From contig CACYYD010000013.1 in the NCBI GenBank assembly GCA_902778585.1, forward strand, positions 1 to 55,173: a DNA stretch of 55,173 bases, read 5' to 3'. The DNA is from an uncultured Eubacteriales bacterium (GTDB taxonomy: Bacteria > Bacillota > Clostridia > Peptostreptococcales > Anaerovoracaceae). This document shows positions 45,845-55,115 of the stretch, one piece after another. Below the pieces are notes generated by a model. That model did not search any database, was not told the origin of the DNA, and saw only the letters and a list, made by a program, of their open reading frames with translations. The position numbers were made by a program, and so were the translations under genes. Within the stretch, counting starts at the first letter, position 1. Each line of letters begins with the position of its first letter.

Positions 45845-47096
45845 ATGAAGATATTGGTTACCGGAGTTAAGGGGTTTGTTTGACGCAACCTCGTAGAGAA
45901 CCTTAAGAATATAAGAGACGGCAAGAACCGTACAAGGCCGGCTCTGCAGATAGATAAGATCTTCGAATACGACATCATGTCGACTACTGAGGAACTCGAT
46001 CAGTACTGCCGCGAGGCTGACTTCGTGTTCAACCTGGCAGGAGTCAACCGCCCGAAAGATCCTGAAGAATTCAGAAAGGGCAACTTCGGCTTTGCATCGA
46101 CCCTGCTCGATACCCTGAAGAAGCACGGCAACAAGTGCCCTGTGATGCTTTCGTCATCTGTGCAGGCTACACTGGCCGGACACTTTGGCACATCCGAATA
46201 CGGCCTGTCGAAGAAGGCAGGTGAGGAACTGTTTTTCTCCTATGCAGAGGAGAAAAACAGTGCTGGTATACAGATTCCCGAATCTGGCCGGCAAGTGGGT
46301 AAGACCAAACTACAACTCAGCTGTTGGCACATTCTGCAACAACATAGCAAACGATCTGCCTATAACAGTCAATGATCCATCAGTAGAGCTCGAACTGCTC
46401 TTCATCGACGACCTTGTTGACGAGATGCTTGATGCTCTCGAGGGCAAGGCGCATCACTGCGACTATCCTGCAGTGGGCAATGTGATCGATGGAGTTGAGT
46501 ATGACGGTCTGACTCCTGTATGGAGGACTGACGGCCGCTATTGCGGAGCACCTGTGACTCACAAGGCGACTCTTGGCTATATCGTTGAGTGCCTTGAGAA
46601 TTTCCGCGACCAGCCTTCTACTCTCATGATGCCTTCAATTCCGAAGGGCTCATTCGAAAAGAAGCTGTACTCAATGTACCTGTCGTACCTGCCGGCTGAG
46701 AAGGTCGCCTTCGACCTAGACATGAAGTGTGACGACCGCGGCTCCTTCACCGAACTTCTGAAGACCGCAGACCACGGCCAGTTCTCGGTAAACATATCTA
46801 AGCCTGGAATCACCAAGGGCCAGCACTGGCACAACTCAAAGTGGGAGTTCTTCATTGTGGTCAGCGGCCACTGCCTGATTCAGGAGCGCAAACTCGGTAT
46901 CGACTTCGAGACCGGCAAGTCATACGAGCCGATTGAGTTCGAGGTAAGCGGCGACAAGATCCAGGCCGTGCACATGTTGCCGGGATACACGCACAACATA
47001 ATCAATCTGAGCGAGACCGAAAACCTCGTGACCCTGATGTGGGCCAACGAGACCTTCGATCCCGAGAAGCCGGATACATTCTATGAGCAAGTGTGA
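45845..47096 (+). pseudogene. capF: Broken capF-like (NAD-dependent epimerase/cupin) capsule gene
   Basis: The frame starts MKILVTGVKGFV, then TGA at 45881-45883 in place of the Gly codon of the NAD-binding loop (one-base change from GGA). It continues RNLVENLKNIRDGKNRTRP...FNLAGVNRP. At the A5 run 46253-46257 one extra A shifts the frame; from there VLVYRFPNLAGKW to the cupin part (GITKGQHWHNSKWEFF) and the natural end are intact. CapF makes UDP-N-acetyl-L-fucosamine for capsule. Both lesions make it inactive. Its usual partners capE and capG are missing. Confidence 0.85.
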
Positions 47097-47112
47097 CAGT
47101 GGGGACGGTTCT
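47095..47112. repeat. REP-like dispersed repeat copy
   Basis: GACAGTGGGGACGGTTCT shares the GACAG-x-x-GGGACGGTTCT core with 40883-40907 in the opposite orientation. It begins at the capF stop codon. The rest of the gene-free stretch 47097-47399 is AT-rich sequence and the IS end remnant. Confidence 0.5.
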
Positions 47113-47308
47113 GACTGACCCATTTTTCCGGATAGTGGGCCAGGATCTAAGTGATGGAAGGGCGTTATGGTTGTTTGTTATTTTGACAGAAAATATGACA
47201 ACACGCATAAGTATAAATGCGAGTAAATAGTGAAACATACTCATTCTTCTAAGAACATAAATAATTGATAGTTCGAAACTAATGGGGTCAGAATCCATTT
47301 GTGGCTTT

Positions 47309-47356
47309 GCGGTACCACTGGTCTGGATAAGCGGTCTTACGACCGCAGAATATTCA
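47309..47356 (+). repeat. Remnant of an IS21-type element end
   Basis: This 48-base stretch matches 55015-55062, beyond istB, at 45 of 48 positions and in the same orientation. It includes the perfect stem GCGGTC-TTAC-GACCGC. It lies 44 bases before AbiH, so a lost IS copy may once have flanked the defence genes on this side. Confidence 0.8.
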
Positions 47357-47399
47357 GTCATATAGAATAACAGAAGCAGAAAGAAATGAATGGTACACC

Positions 47400-48662
47400 A
47401 TGCATACACCAATCGACACAATTATTATCATAGGCAATGGCTTTGATATCTGGCAGGGCATGAATACCAGCTATTCCAGCTTTAAACAATACTACTACAG
47501 CCATATAGATGAAATCTTAAGGCAGCTGCATCTAAAAAAGCATTCGATAATAGATGATAGCGGCCATGAAATACAAATAAGTGATGTAGAGTTGGTTTAT
47601 GGCAATCCTTTCGACCCGGAACCGCTCCCTGATGAATTCTGGGGCAGTTTTGAAACCTCGCTTTCTGATGTTGATGCTGAGATGCTTAACCTTTTCTTCG
47701 GAAAGGACAGGTCCGGGCTTAAACGAATGAGGAGATGCATTAAGAACGCGCGAAAGATACTTCAAAAGGCTTTCTGCGGCTGGATCGCCTCTATCCAGGT
47801 GGATCCTGTAAATACAAGATATAGATTCGGAGATAACTGCTACATTATTAACTTTAATTACACAGACACGTTGAGAAAAAGATTCGGCGTTGACGAGGAT
47901 CATGAGTACCATATACATGGTGAGGCGACTGACGGAGACTCGCTTATTTTCGGTCATGCCTCGCATCCCATGGAGCCAGAGTATGCGCTTCATCGCTTTG
48001 GCGGCCGGTTTAGGGGGCTGTATTATGTTGACGAGCTGCTTTATGAAACAGATAAACATGTTCGGGACAACATACAGCTGTTGTGCATGAACCTTGCTGT
48101 CAGTGGGGTTGATGCTAATAAGGTCACTGATGTGTACATTTTGGGGCAGTCTATGAGCCCGCCGGATCTGGAGTATTATGTGTTCCTCAATGAGGCCTTT
48201 TCGGTTCATAACGATAGAAATGATGAAGTGTTAGAATGTGGGGCGTCGGATGAGCTGGATTCACTCGAAGAGATGGCAAACAGGATTCATTATGTGATTG
48301 AGCACGTTGGATATCAGACTGACGAGGAAGAGATAGCAGAAGAATGCAGGTCCTCTATTATGAGACGGTATAATGAGGAGCAGCACCTAAGAAATGTGAG
48401 ATTAGAAAAAAGATTCATGCGCGCGATTTCTATCTATGAAAAACTGCATTTTTGGAGGAAGAAAAAAACTACTGAGAAAGAAGAACTTCCCGCCACCAGA
48501 ACACAGAATGCAACGTGGCACGTTGCATATCACGGAGAGAAAGACAGAATTTGGAAGGAACATGTTGCTAAAGAGCTTGGAATGCAGTTTACTGTGCATC
48601 CAAGCATTGAAGAGTGCCTAGAAATGTTGTCTGTTAGGACGTGTCCAATTAATAATTCTTGA
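47400..48662 (+). CDS. abiH: AbiH-family abortive infection protein
   Basis: The 420-residue protein has the AbiH signature: IIIIGNGFDIWQGMNTSYSSFKQYY at the start, YIINFNYTDTL (about 143-153), HIHGEATDGDSLIFGHAS (about 166-183) and VYILGQSMSPPDLEYY. AbiH proteins abort phage infection by an unknown, probably nucleotide-related mechanism. The last 100 residues form a charged, helical extension with a second alpha/beta segment (ATWHVAYHGEKDRIWKEHV). No strong ribosome binding site is seen. Confidence 0.85.
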   Translation: MHTPIDTIIIIGNGFDIWQGMNTSYSSFKQYYYSHIDEILRQLHLKKHSIIDDSGHEIQISDVELVYGNPFDPEPLPDEFWGSFETSLSDVDAEMLNLFFGKDRSGLKRMRRCIKNARKILQKAFCGWIASIQVDPVNTRYRFGDNCYIINFNYTDTLRKRFGVDEDHEYHIHGEATDGDSLIFGHASHPMEPEYALHRFGGRFRGLYYVDELLYETDKHVRDNIQLLCMNLAVSGVDANKVTDVYILGQSMSPPDLEYYVFLNEAFSVHNDRNDEVLECGASDELDSLEEMANRIHYVIEHVGYQTDEEEIAEECRSSIMRRYNEEQHLRNVRLEKRFMRAISIYEKLHFWRKKKTTEKEELPATRTQNATWHVAYHGEKDRIWKEHVAKELGMQFTVHPSIEECLEMLSVRTCPINNS

Positions 48663-48734
48663 TGGAGTGTTATAGTTATCACTAGGACAAGGGCTGCTCT
48701 CAAATTAGTATTAGGATAGTAGGAGACAGATACG

Positions 48735-49412
48735 GTGAATTACTTAGAAAAACCAAATGGGGATTTTAACTCAACTCATAGTAAAAGTCTTAACTTTAGT
48801 GGTTGTTATAAAAAACCTGCAGTATGTCCATATTGTAAAACAAGTGTGGATGCGCCGTTGATTGATAGGTCAGTAACTAAAGTTGGAATAATATATATGC
48901 TGTCTGCATCTTGTAAATGTACAGCCTGTGGAAAAGAGTTTTTCTTTACCTGTTTCAGGAATAAGGAAACGAGTGATATAGCTGAAAACATATGCATCTG
49001 GCCTAATGTTGAGAATACTTATAAGAATGAAAAGTTAGAGGAAATTTCAGAAAGGTTCATACACCTTTATAATCAAGCTCTTAGGGCAGAAGCCAATGGA
49101 GATTTTGAATTAGCTGGAATAGGTTTTAGAACAGCTCTAGAGCATCTTGTCAAAGATTATGCAATAAAAGAATTGAAAATAGATGCAGACGAAGTGTCAA
49201 AGAAATCATTAGCATATGCTATAGGGGAGTATTTACATCAAACAGAGTTGGTTAATACTGCGGACGTAGTCAGAATATTTGGGAATGACTATACTCACTA
49301 TGAGGAAAAACACCCCGAGAAAGACTTTAAAACCCTAAAAGCATACATGGAGATTTTTCTAAAACTAATAGAAACAGAATATATGATAAAACATCCGCCA
49401 GTTGCAAGATAA
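48735..49412 (+). CDS. Zinc-ribbon DUF4145 (HEPN-like) protein
   Basis: Residues 25-75 of 225 have two Cys-x2-Cys pairs (CPYCKTS and CKCTACGKEF), a zinc ribbon. Residues 110-215 match DUF4145, a HEPN-like helical domain found in many restriction and defence proteins (LRAEANGDFELAGIGFRTALEHLVKDY). The RNase motif R-x4-6-H is weak or missing, so it may bind rather than cut. The start is GTG with TAGGAG upstream. It is 72 bases downstream of abiH and 99 before the Mrr gene. Confidence 0.7.
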   Translation: MNYLEKPNGDFNSTHSKSLNFSGCYKKPAVCPYCKTSVDAPLIDRSVTKVGIIYMLSASCKCTACGKEFFFTCFRNKETSDIAENICIWPNVENTYKNEKLEEISERFIHLYNQALRAEANGDFELAGIGFRTALEHLVKDYAIKELKIDADEVSKKSLAYAIGEYLHQTELVNTADVVRIFGNDYTHYEEKHPEKDFKTLKAYMEIFLKLIETEYMIKHPPVAR

Positions 49413-49511
49413 AATACGAGGTCAGACACGGTAAGTGCTTCCAGACAAAATAGAAGGCAGGTATGATTAGGGGCGCTATGCTCATATGTATACTTGGGTA
49501 AGGCAATAATA

Positions 49512-50168
49512 ATGGGAAAAGAAGTGAATTACGAAGACAAAGACTCTCAGGAATATGTGCGCAGCATTAGTCCCACTAAGTTTGAGGAATATTGCAAAAC
49601 TATTTTGGAGGGAATGGCAGAAGAGAAGCACTATCAGGACTTTCAGATCATTCATAACACAAAAATGGAAGCACATGATGGTACATATCAAATCGATGTG
49701 TTCGCGAGCTGCAAGGTTTTTGGTACTGATATTAAGGTGCTGTGTGAGTGCAAACAATATAGCCATCCAATAGGGCGGGCGATTGTTTCGACACTTTCAG
49801 ATAAGCTATACCAGCTGGGATGCCATAAAGGGATCATCATGGCAACAAGTGACTTCCAGAGCGGGGCAATACGGTACGCAAAGGAACACGGAATAGCTCT
49901 GGTAAAGGTGTATGACTATAGACTTGAATACGTATCACACTCCGGAGGACAAGCTGTACAGGAGAAAAAAGATCCGTTCTATCAGGCAGAAAAGATGATG
50001 CCACCATATAGAGCTGAGTGCTACTACCCAGATAAAGATGAGCCAGTGGTCGTTTTTCCAACAAAGAAAATGATGAGACATATTTACAGTGAAATGAATC
50101 GTATGATAAAAGAACAGTGGGGGTATGAAGTCCCTGACTTTCTTGAAAAACTATTTACTGAAGAATAA
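49512..50168 (+). CDS. Mrr-like restriction endonuclease
   Basis: The 218-residue protein is mainly one Mrr catalytic domain of the PD-(D/E)XK fold: YQIDVFASCKV with Asp62, then VLCECKQYS with Glu79-x-Lys81, then a GIIMATSDFQSGAIRYAKEHGIALV helix-strand ending. It has no DNA-binding winged helix such as full Mrr has, so recognition may be supplied by a partner. It is followed after 20 bases by the HEPN-nuclease gene, hence one operon. GTAAGG lies before ATG 49512. Confidence 0.8.
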   Translation: MGKEVNYEDKDSQEYVRSISPTKFEEYCKTILEGMAEEKHYQDFQIIHNTKMEAHDGTYQIDVFASCKVFGTDIKVLCECKQYSHPIGRAIVSTLSDKLYQLGCHKGIIMATSDFQSGAIRYAKEHGIALVKVYDYRLEYVSHSGGQAVQEKKDPFYQAEKMMPPYRAECYYPDKDEPVVVFPTKKMMRHIYSEMNRMIKEQWGYEVPDFLEKLFTEE

Positions 50169-50187
50169 ATAACAGGACTATTATTAA

Positions 50188-51102
50188 ATGTTTGAACTAT
50201 GCTGCGAGTCAAGAATAACAAAACCAATCTCCTTGGTGCATTCTCCAAAGCCGATCTCCTTTTCGAATGATATGGATCAGATAATAAAGGAGGTATTATG
50301 GTATGTTCCTAATATTGACTCTCATCAATCATCCAAAAATGAATTGATTGGAGATAAGGTATATAGTGACTTTTCATTTACTTACATTTTAAACAAAATG
50401 GGAATGTCAGAAGACAGAGATGTTAAGTGGATTGATAATAGTACTACAATAGATGATGCAGACTGGATGTTCTTTGAAAATGAAATATGTACTAACTGTC
50501 AGAAAGCAATAATAGTGCGCCTAAAGAAGCTCTCAAAAACAAACGATTTTCTGCGGTGCATTAGGAACTGTGTGGCACATGGTCATTTTACTGTAGTAGA
50601 TGATTATTTGATAGGTTTTAATTTACAGAAAACCGAAAAGAATCCGGATGGAATCAAGAAGGCTGTAATAAAAATAAAACCAGAAGCCTTACTTGACGCA
50701 TTGGAAGAACTTATGTCTCCACGGGCGAAAGAGAGTCTTGTTGGATATGCTTTGGAAAGAGTTGGTTATACGGTTCAATATGAAAACGCACGACCTCGTG
50801 ATGGCAGTAATGGAATGTTCTATGACATACTGGCAGAAAAGAATGGCGTGAGGTACGCCATAGAAATAAAGGACTACAAAGGCTCTTCCTATGTACATCT
50901 AGATTCAATATATAGGTTTCTTTCAAGTAGTGAGAGCCTTGTACCCGATTTGGAAAGAGTCTTTATGATCGATACATCTCGCGTGACCAAAGACGTAAAG
51001 GAATGGGCCGAGCGAATAGATCATTTCCGCATTGTAGATATGCGAGATGTAAGGCAATTACTGGCAGACGATCCGGTGGACATACTGCAGGAGCACCGTT
51101 AA
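50188..51102 (+). CDS. HEPN domain fused to a PD-(D/E)XK nuclease
   Basis: Residues 1-170 of 304 have a helical domain with CIRNCVAHGHF (Arg126, Asn127, His131), a HEPN ribonuclease motif. Residues 180-300 are a restriction-endonuclease-like domain: FYDILAEKNGVRYAIEIKDYKG with Asp213, Glu226 and Lys228, and a following hydrophobic strand (RVFMID). Both nuclease sites look intact, so the protein may cut RNA and DNA. It is the middle gene of a three-gene operon. I know of no described system with this pairing. Confidence 0.7.
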   Translation: MFELCCESRITKPISLVHSPKPISFSNDMDQIIKEVLWYVPNIDSHQSSKNELIGDKVYSDFSFTYILNKMGMSEDRDVKWIDNSTTIDDADWMFFENEICTNCQKAIIVRLKKLSKTNDFLRCIRNCVAHGHFTVVDDYLIGFNLQKTEKNPDGIKKAVIKIKPEALLDALEELMSPRAKESLVGYALERVGYTVQYENARPRDGSNGMFYDILAEKNGVRYAIEIKDYKGSSYVHLDSIYRFLSSSESLVPDLERVFMIDTSRVTKDVKEWAERIDHFRIVDMRDVRQLLADDPVDILQEHR

Positions 51103-51138
51103 TAATAAAAAGGAACTACATAAAAAGATAATACACAA

Positions 51139-52173
51139 ATGAGCAGAGAAATAATTGCCACAATTGTTACAGATAAGGTAGTAGAGAAGACTTATGCTGT
51201 CGAAAATGAAAATGTTGTATTAGCAACATTTATTAGAGACTGTATACATAGAGACTATGGTAAGAGAGCTGACATTAAAGGCGTTGACTACGAAGATAGT
51301 GAGCTGCCAATAATGTTTCCTGACTATTATTGCGATTGGCAGCATATCACTTGGGGTAATATGTATCCGTTTATTCTCAAGAGTAATAAAGTTGAATGGA
51401 TAGTTCCATTTGATGAAGTCACTGTTGAGGAGTTTGCTAGGACACATGACATCGCAAAGAATAAACCAATAAAGGTAAATGTAGGTGGAGGCATAGGTGG
51501 CCTTGGGGGAGATTTCTTTCCTTTTGCTGAGTGGTTGTCTGCTTTGCTTCCATATCTGGATGTTTTAAAAGATGGCATAGGACAATTTGCTTCTATAATA
51601 ACTATTATGCAGGCTTTCAAAGGAAGGGACGGTACTTTTATAGATCCTAGGGAAGCTCGTGAGTTCTTCAGAAGCCGAAAACAATGGACGAGAGAAGAAC
51701 TTGAAAGCGTAACCGGAGTAGAGGACGCAACTAATCTTACAAGTGTATTAGAATACTCGGAATTTAAAAACGATAATGACCGCTATCACCGCCAGAGGTG
51801 CTCAGAAACAAAACATCTAGAACAGATTGAGCGTGAGAATCAAAACCTATGGGGGCAATATGAGTTTAATGGCACTGTAAATATTACTGCAGCACAGATT
51901 TATGATATTAACAAATTGCTTACTGAAATAATGATTCTCTCGCAAGAACTTAATTCAGATGCATTTGGAATAGCATCTAAATTATTGGATGCATTCTATA
52001 ATGAGTGGCCATTTGTTATTCATAAAGGAGAACCATTTAAGTTCCTACAATTGCTATTGGATGTAGAAGTCAGTGAAGACTACGAGATGTTTAGTGAAGA
52101 CTTATATAGATTGAGTGAAAACCTAAGCATGATAAGATCATTCTTGATAAACAAATGGGAATGTAGGCAATGA
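51139..52173 (+). CDS. Unrecognised protein with a glycine-rich hydrophobic stretch
   Basis: This 344-residue protein starts 37 bases after the HEPN-nuclease gene. Residues 110-125 are glycine-rich (VNVGGGIGGLGGDFF), followed by a hydrophobic, helical region (about 126-160, FAEWLSALLPYLDVLKDGIGQFASIITIM) that might enter membranes. The rest is helical and acidic. No family is recognised. In a defence operon, such a segment fits a membrane-damaging effector; a structural or sensing role is equally possible. The operon ends after it with two hairpins. Confidence 0.55.
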   Translation: MSREIIATIVTDKVVEKTYAVENENVVLATFIRDCIHRDYGKRADIKGVDYEDSELPIMFPDYYCDWQHITWGNMYPFILKSNKVEWIVPFDEVTVEEFARTHDIAKNKPIKVNVGGGIGGLGGDFFPFAEWLSALLPYLDVLKDGIGQFASIITIMQAFKGRDGTFIDPREAREFFRSRKQWTREELESVTGVEDATNLTSVLEYSEFKNDNDRYHRQRCSETKHLEQIERENQNLWGQYEFNGTVNITAAQIYDINKLLTEIMILSQELNSDAFGIASKLLDAFYNEWPFVIHKGEPFKFLQLLLDVEVSEDYEMFSEDLYRLSENLSMIRSFLINKWECRQ

Positions 52174-52282
52174 TTAACGAATTGCTTTGAAACAATTACG
52201 TTACTATTGGATCCGCATCGTGACCTTTATGCTCCTAAAACCGGATATTAGCTTATGCAATATCCGCAATGTTGCTAATAAT

Positions 52283-52312
52283 AACAGTGGGTTCCGACCC
52301 GCTGTTTTCTTA
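52283..52312 (+). terminator. Terminator of the defence operon
   Basis: AACAGTGGG (52283-52291) pairs with CCCGCTGTT (52298-52306), with one G-T pair, followed by TTCTT. It closes the transcript of the three nuclease/effector genes. Confidence 0.75.
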
Positions 52313-52370
52313 TTCAATAATTGTGGCAAAAGACTTGTAAACGGTAAACTACCCGTCCTTCGTTTAAAAT

Positions 52371-52397
52371 AGCCCGGTGCTTGTTCAGCATCGGGCT
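52371..52397 (-). terminator. Hairpin beside the IS element
   Basis: AGCCCGGTGCT (52371-52381) pairs with AGCATCGGGCT (52387-52397), with one G-T pair. On the minus strand ATTTT follows, so it can terminate leftward transcription. The remaining part of the gene-free stretch 52174-52642 holds the left end of the IS element and its istA promoter region (TATAAT near 52571). Confidence 0.5.
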
Positions 52398-52642
52398 TGA
52401 GTGTTAGTTTGATGCCTTTTCTTACGGCATTCCGGCGGCAATGACTTGGACCAAGGCTGAGTATTCCGCGCTCCGGGTACCACCAATCCGCAACAGGATA
52501 CCGCCAGTAGCCCAAAGCGTACCGCTAACAAATTAAGTGTTTTTCCACCGGTCAGTACCGGTGTTCCATATAATCGTACCGATTCTGTCGTAGAATGAAT
52601 CATGGCCGAAAGGTCAAATTCTACGAAAGGAGCCATCAGAAT

Positions 52643-54229
52643 ATGGCAAACAGAATCAATGTTAAGCTCATACTTGAGCTAAGGTCCGGCGGTATGTCAC
52701 AGAACGAGATCGCACGGACCAGGCATATGTCAAAGACTTCAGTAAGTACTGTTGTGAACATTGCCAAAGAGAAAGCCATCTCATTTGAAGACATCAGAGA
52801 CCTTAACGATGATGTCATTTACCGCATGTTCTTCCCTGAGAAGATGCTCACGGAGGACATGTATGAGCTTCCGGACTATGAGTATGTCCACAAGGAGCTT
52901 AGGCGTGTAGGTGTTACACAAAAGCTCCTGTGGGAAGAATACCGTGATCGCTGCAGAGCGAATGGTACGCTTCCGGTCGGTTATTCTAAGTTCTGTGACG
53001 ACTACAATCGCTATGCAGCATCCAATGAGATAACCAACCATCTCGATCGAAAGCCCGGATCACGCTGTGAGGTCGACTGGAGCGGCCCGACCATGAAACT
53101 AGTCGACCGCTATACCGGCGAGATCACAACGGTATATCTCTTCGTATCCTGCCTGTCCTACAGCAGATATGCATACGTAGAACCTACGCTGGATATGAAG
53201 ATGGACACCTGGATGAGATGCCATATACGGATGTATGAAGCTTTCGGTGGTGTACCTGTCCGTACTGTCTGTGACAATCTCAAGACCGGCGTGGTCAAGC
53301 ATCCCAGGGAAGGAGAAATAATCCTGACCGATGCGTATGAGAGCCTTGGTCTACACTATGTAACGGCGATCATGCCTGCAGGTGTCCGCAAGCCCAAGCA
53401 GAAAGCTTCTGCTGAAGGAACTGTAGGCAATATAGCTACAGACATCATAGCGAAACTGAGGAACGTTACCTTCCATGACTTCCCCACGCTGAAGGAAGCT
53501 GTCGCCAGAGAACTCAAGGCATACAATACCAAGCCTTTTGAAAAGCGCCCTTACAGCAGGATAGAAGTACTTGCCGAAGAGCAGGAGTATCTCAGACCTC
53601 TTCCGGCACTGCCTTATGAGATAGCAACAATGGTATATGACCGGAAAGTCTATCCGAGCTGCCATATCTCACTGAAGAAGAACTGGTACTCTGTTCCGTA
53701 TATGTATCGCGGTAAACATGTTGATGTCCGGTATACGGAGTCTGTCGTTGAGATCTACCATGATCACCAGCGCATAGCTTCGCACCCTAAGTTCCCGGAC
53801 TATGTGGTCAACAAGTACTCGACTAATCCTGCAGATATGCCGGATGAATTCAATAGACCCGAGATAAATGATGAGCGTATGCTCTCGTGGGCATCTACAA
53901 TAGGTCCGAATACTCGTGAGGTGATCGAGCGTGTGTTCCGCAGCGTTCAGATAAAAGAACAGGGCTACAACTCAGCACTGTCCATTCTGAACCTGAGCAA
54001 GCATTATCCTAATAGCCGTTTCGAAGATGCTTGCCGGATCGCGTTGAACAACACGACTTCGCCCCGTTACAAGTATCTTAAGGCCTTACTGAGCAACAAT
54101 CAAGATATCCTTGAGCGAGAGCGCGCAAGCAAAAGGCAGCCTCAGGAGAATCACTCAATAGCTGAAGAGCAAGGAGCTTACGTCCGTGGAGCAAGCTACT
54201 ACGGAGGAGGTGATCACCATGATCAGTGA
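52643..54229 (+). CDS. istA: IS21-family transposase IstA
   Basis: The 528-residue transposase has an N-terminal HTH (about 12-40, GGMSQNEIARTRHMSKTSVSTV) and a DDE catalytic core with Asp145 (CEVDWSG), Asp211 (VCDNLKTG) and Glu258 (KASAEGTVGN). A C-terminal Mu-like beta domain follows. ATG 52643 has AAAGGAG and was preferred to the in-frame ATG at 52595. Its end overlaps istB by 11 bases. The element appears complete and potentially active. Confidence 0.93.
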   Translation: MANRINVKLILELRSGGMSQNEIARTRHMSKTSVSTVVNIAKEKAISFEDIRDLNDDVIYRMFFPEKMLTEDMYELPDYEYVHKELRRVGVTQKLLWEEYRDRCRANGTLPVGYSKFCDDYNRYAASNEITNHLDRKPGSRCEVDWSGPTMKLVDRYTGEITTVYLFVSCLSYSRYAYVEPTLDMKMDTWMRCHIRMYEAFGGVPVRTVCDNLKTGVVKHPREGEIILTDAYESLGLHYVTAIMPAGVRKPKQKASAEGTVGNIATDIIAKLRNVTFHDFPTLKEAVARELKAYNTKPFEKRPYSRIEVLAEEQEYLRPLPALPYEIATMVYDRKVYPSCHISLKKNWYSVPYMYRGKHVDVRYTESVVEIYHDHQRIASHPKFPDYVVNKYSTNPADMPDEFNRPEINDERMLSWASTIGPNTREVIERVFRSVQIKEQGYNSALSILNLSKHYPNSRFEDACRIALNNTTSPRYKYLKALLSNNQDILERERASKRQPQENHSIAEEQGAYVRGASYYGGGDHHDQ

Positions 54230-54971
54230 TGAATCCCGCCGCAAACTGCGTGAGCTCAGCCTTGAGCCGTTCATAGAAGCCCTTGATCACCAGGAGCTTA
54301 ACATAAGAGAGTATTCCTCTATGCCGTTCGATCAGAGACTTGATCTTGTGATCGATGACTGCTATACACGTAAGAATAACGACAGAGCCAAGCGCCTTAC
54401 GCGCTATGCCAAGCTTCGCTATCCTAATGCAGACATACACTCCATCTACTACGATGGCAGAGAACTGGACAAAAACCAGATACTTCTGCTGTCCACAGGA
54501 AGCTTCATTGATGCTCCAAGAAACATCGTCATTAACGGTTTTACAGGTACGGGCAAGACGTATCTTGCATGTGCTCTTGGGAAGGAGGCATGTAGGCACC
54601 TTCACAGGAGCAGATATATACGTATGCCTGATCTGCTGGAGATGTTCAATCTCGCTGAGCAGACCGGGCGCAGCATAAGCAGTACGGTCACTAAGCTGGC
54701 TAACTACCATGTGCTGATCATCGATGAATGGCTTCTCGACATCCCATCGGAAAAAGAGATCAAGTATCTCCTGGAAATATTCGAGAAGCGGCATGATCAA
54801 TGGCCAACTATCTTCTGCTCTCAGTACAAGATCTCTGAGTGGCATCCGCGCCTTGGCGGAGGTGTGATCGCTGATGCGATACTCGATCGTATAGTTCACA
54901 ACTCTGAGATCATAAGCCTTGGGAGCAAGAATATGCGTGAATTCTATTCATCACAACCATCGATCAAGTAA
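54219..54971 (+). CDS. istB: IS21-family helper ATPase IstB
   Basis: The 250-residue AAA+ ATPase is DnaC-like and helps IstA choose and capture target DNA. Walker A is NGFTGTGKTYLA (about 107-118) and Walker B is VLIIDEW. GGAGGAGG about 8 bases before ATG 54219 decides the start inside istA. Confidence 0.93.
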   Translation: MISDESRRKLRELSLEPFIEALDHQELNIREYSSMPFDQRLDLVIDDCYTRKNNDRAKRLTRYAKLRYPNADIHSIYYDGRELDKNQILLLSTGSFIDAPRNIVINGFTGTGKTYLACALGKEACRHLHRSRYIRMPDLLEMFNLAEQTGRSISSTVTKLANYHVLIIDEWLLDIPSEKEIKYLLEIFEKRHDQWPTIFCSQYKISEWHPRLGGGVIADAILDRIVHNSEIISLGSKNMREFYSSQPSIK

Positions 54972-55014
54972 GCGTTATCCAATTGCGGATTTGCGGTACG
55001 CCTGTCATGGACAG

Positions 55015-55062
55015 GCGGTACCGCTGGTCCGGATAAGCGGTCTTACGACCGCGGAATATTCA
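55015..55062 (+). repeat. IS21 end unit, intact copy
   Basis: This is the counterpart of the remnant at 47309-47356 (45 of 48 identical). It contains GCGGTC-TTAC-GACCGC. Just before it, GCCTGTC-ATG-GACAGGC forms another stem, between two GGTAC copies; the remnant lacks this stem, as if it was deleted between the two copies. Confidence 0.75.
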
Positions 55063-55115
55063 CCAAGGCAGCAGGTGAGTATTCCGGCGTAGTTTCCCGC
55101 ACCTGTCCAGCGTGA

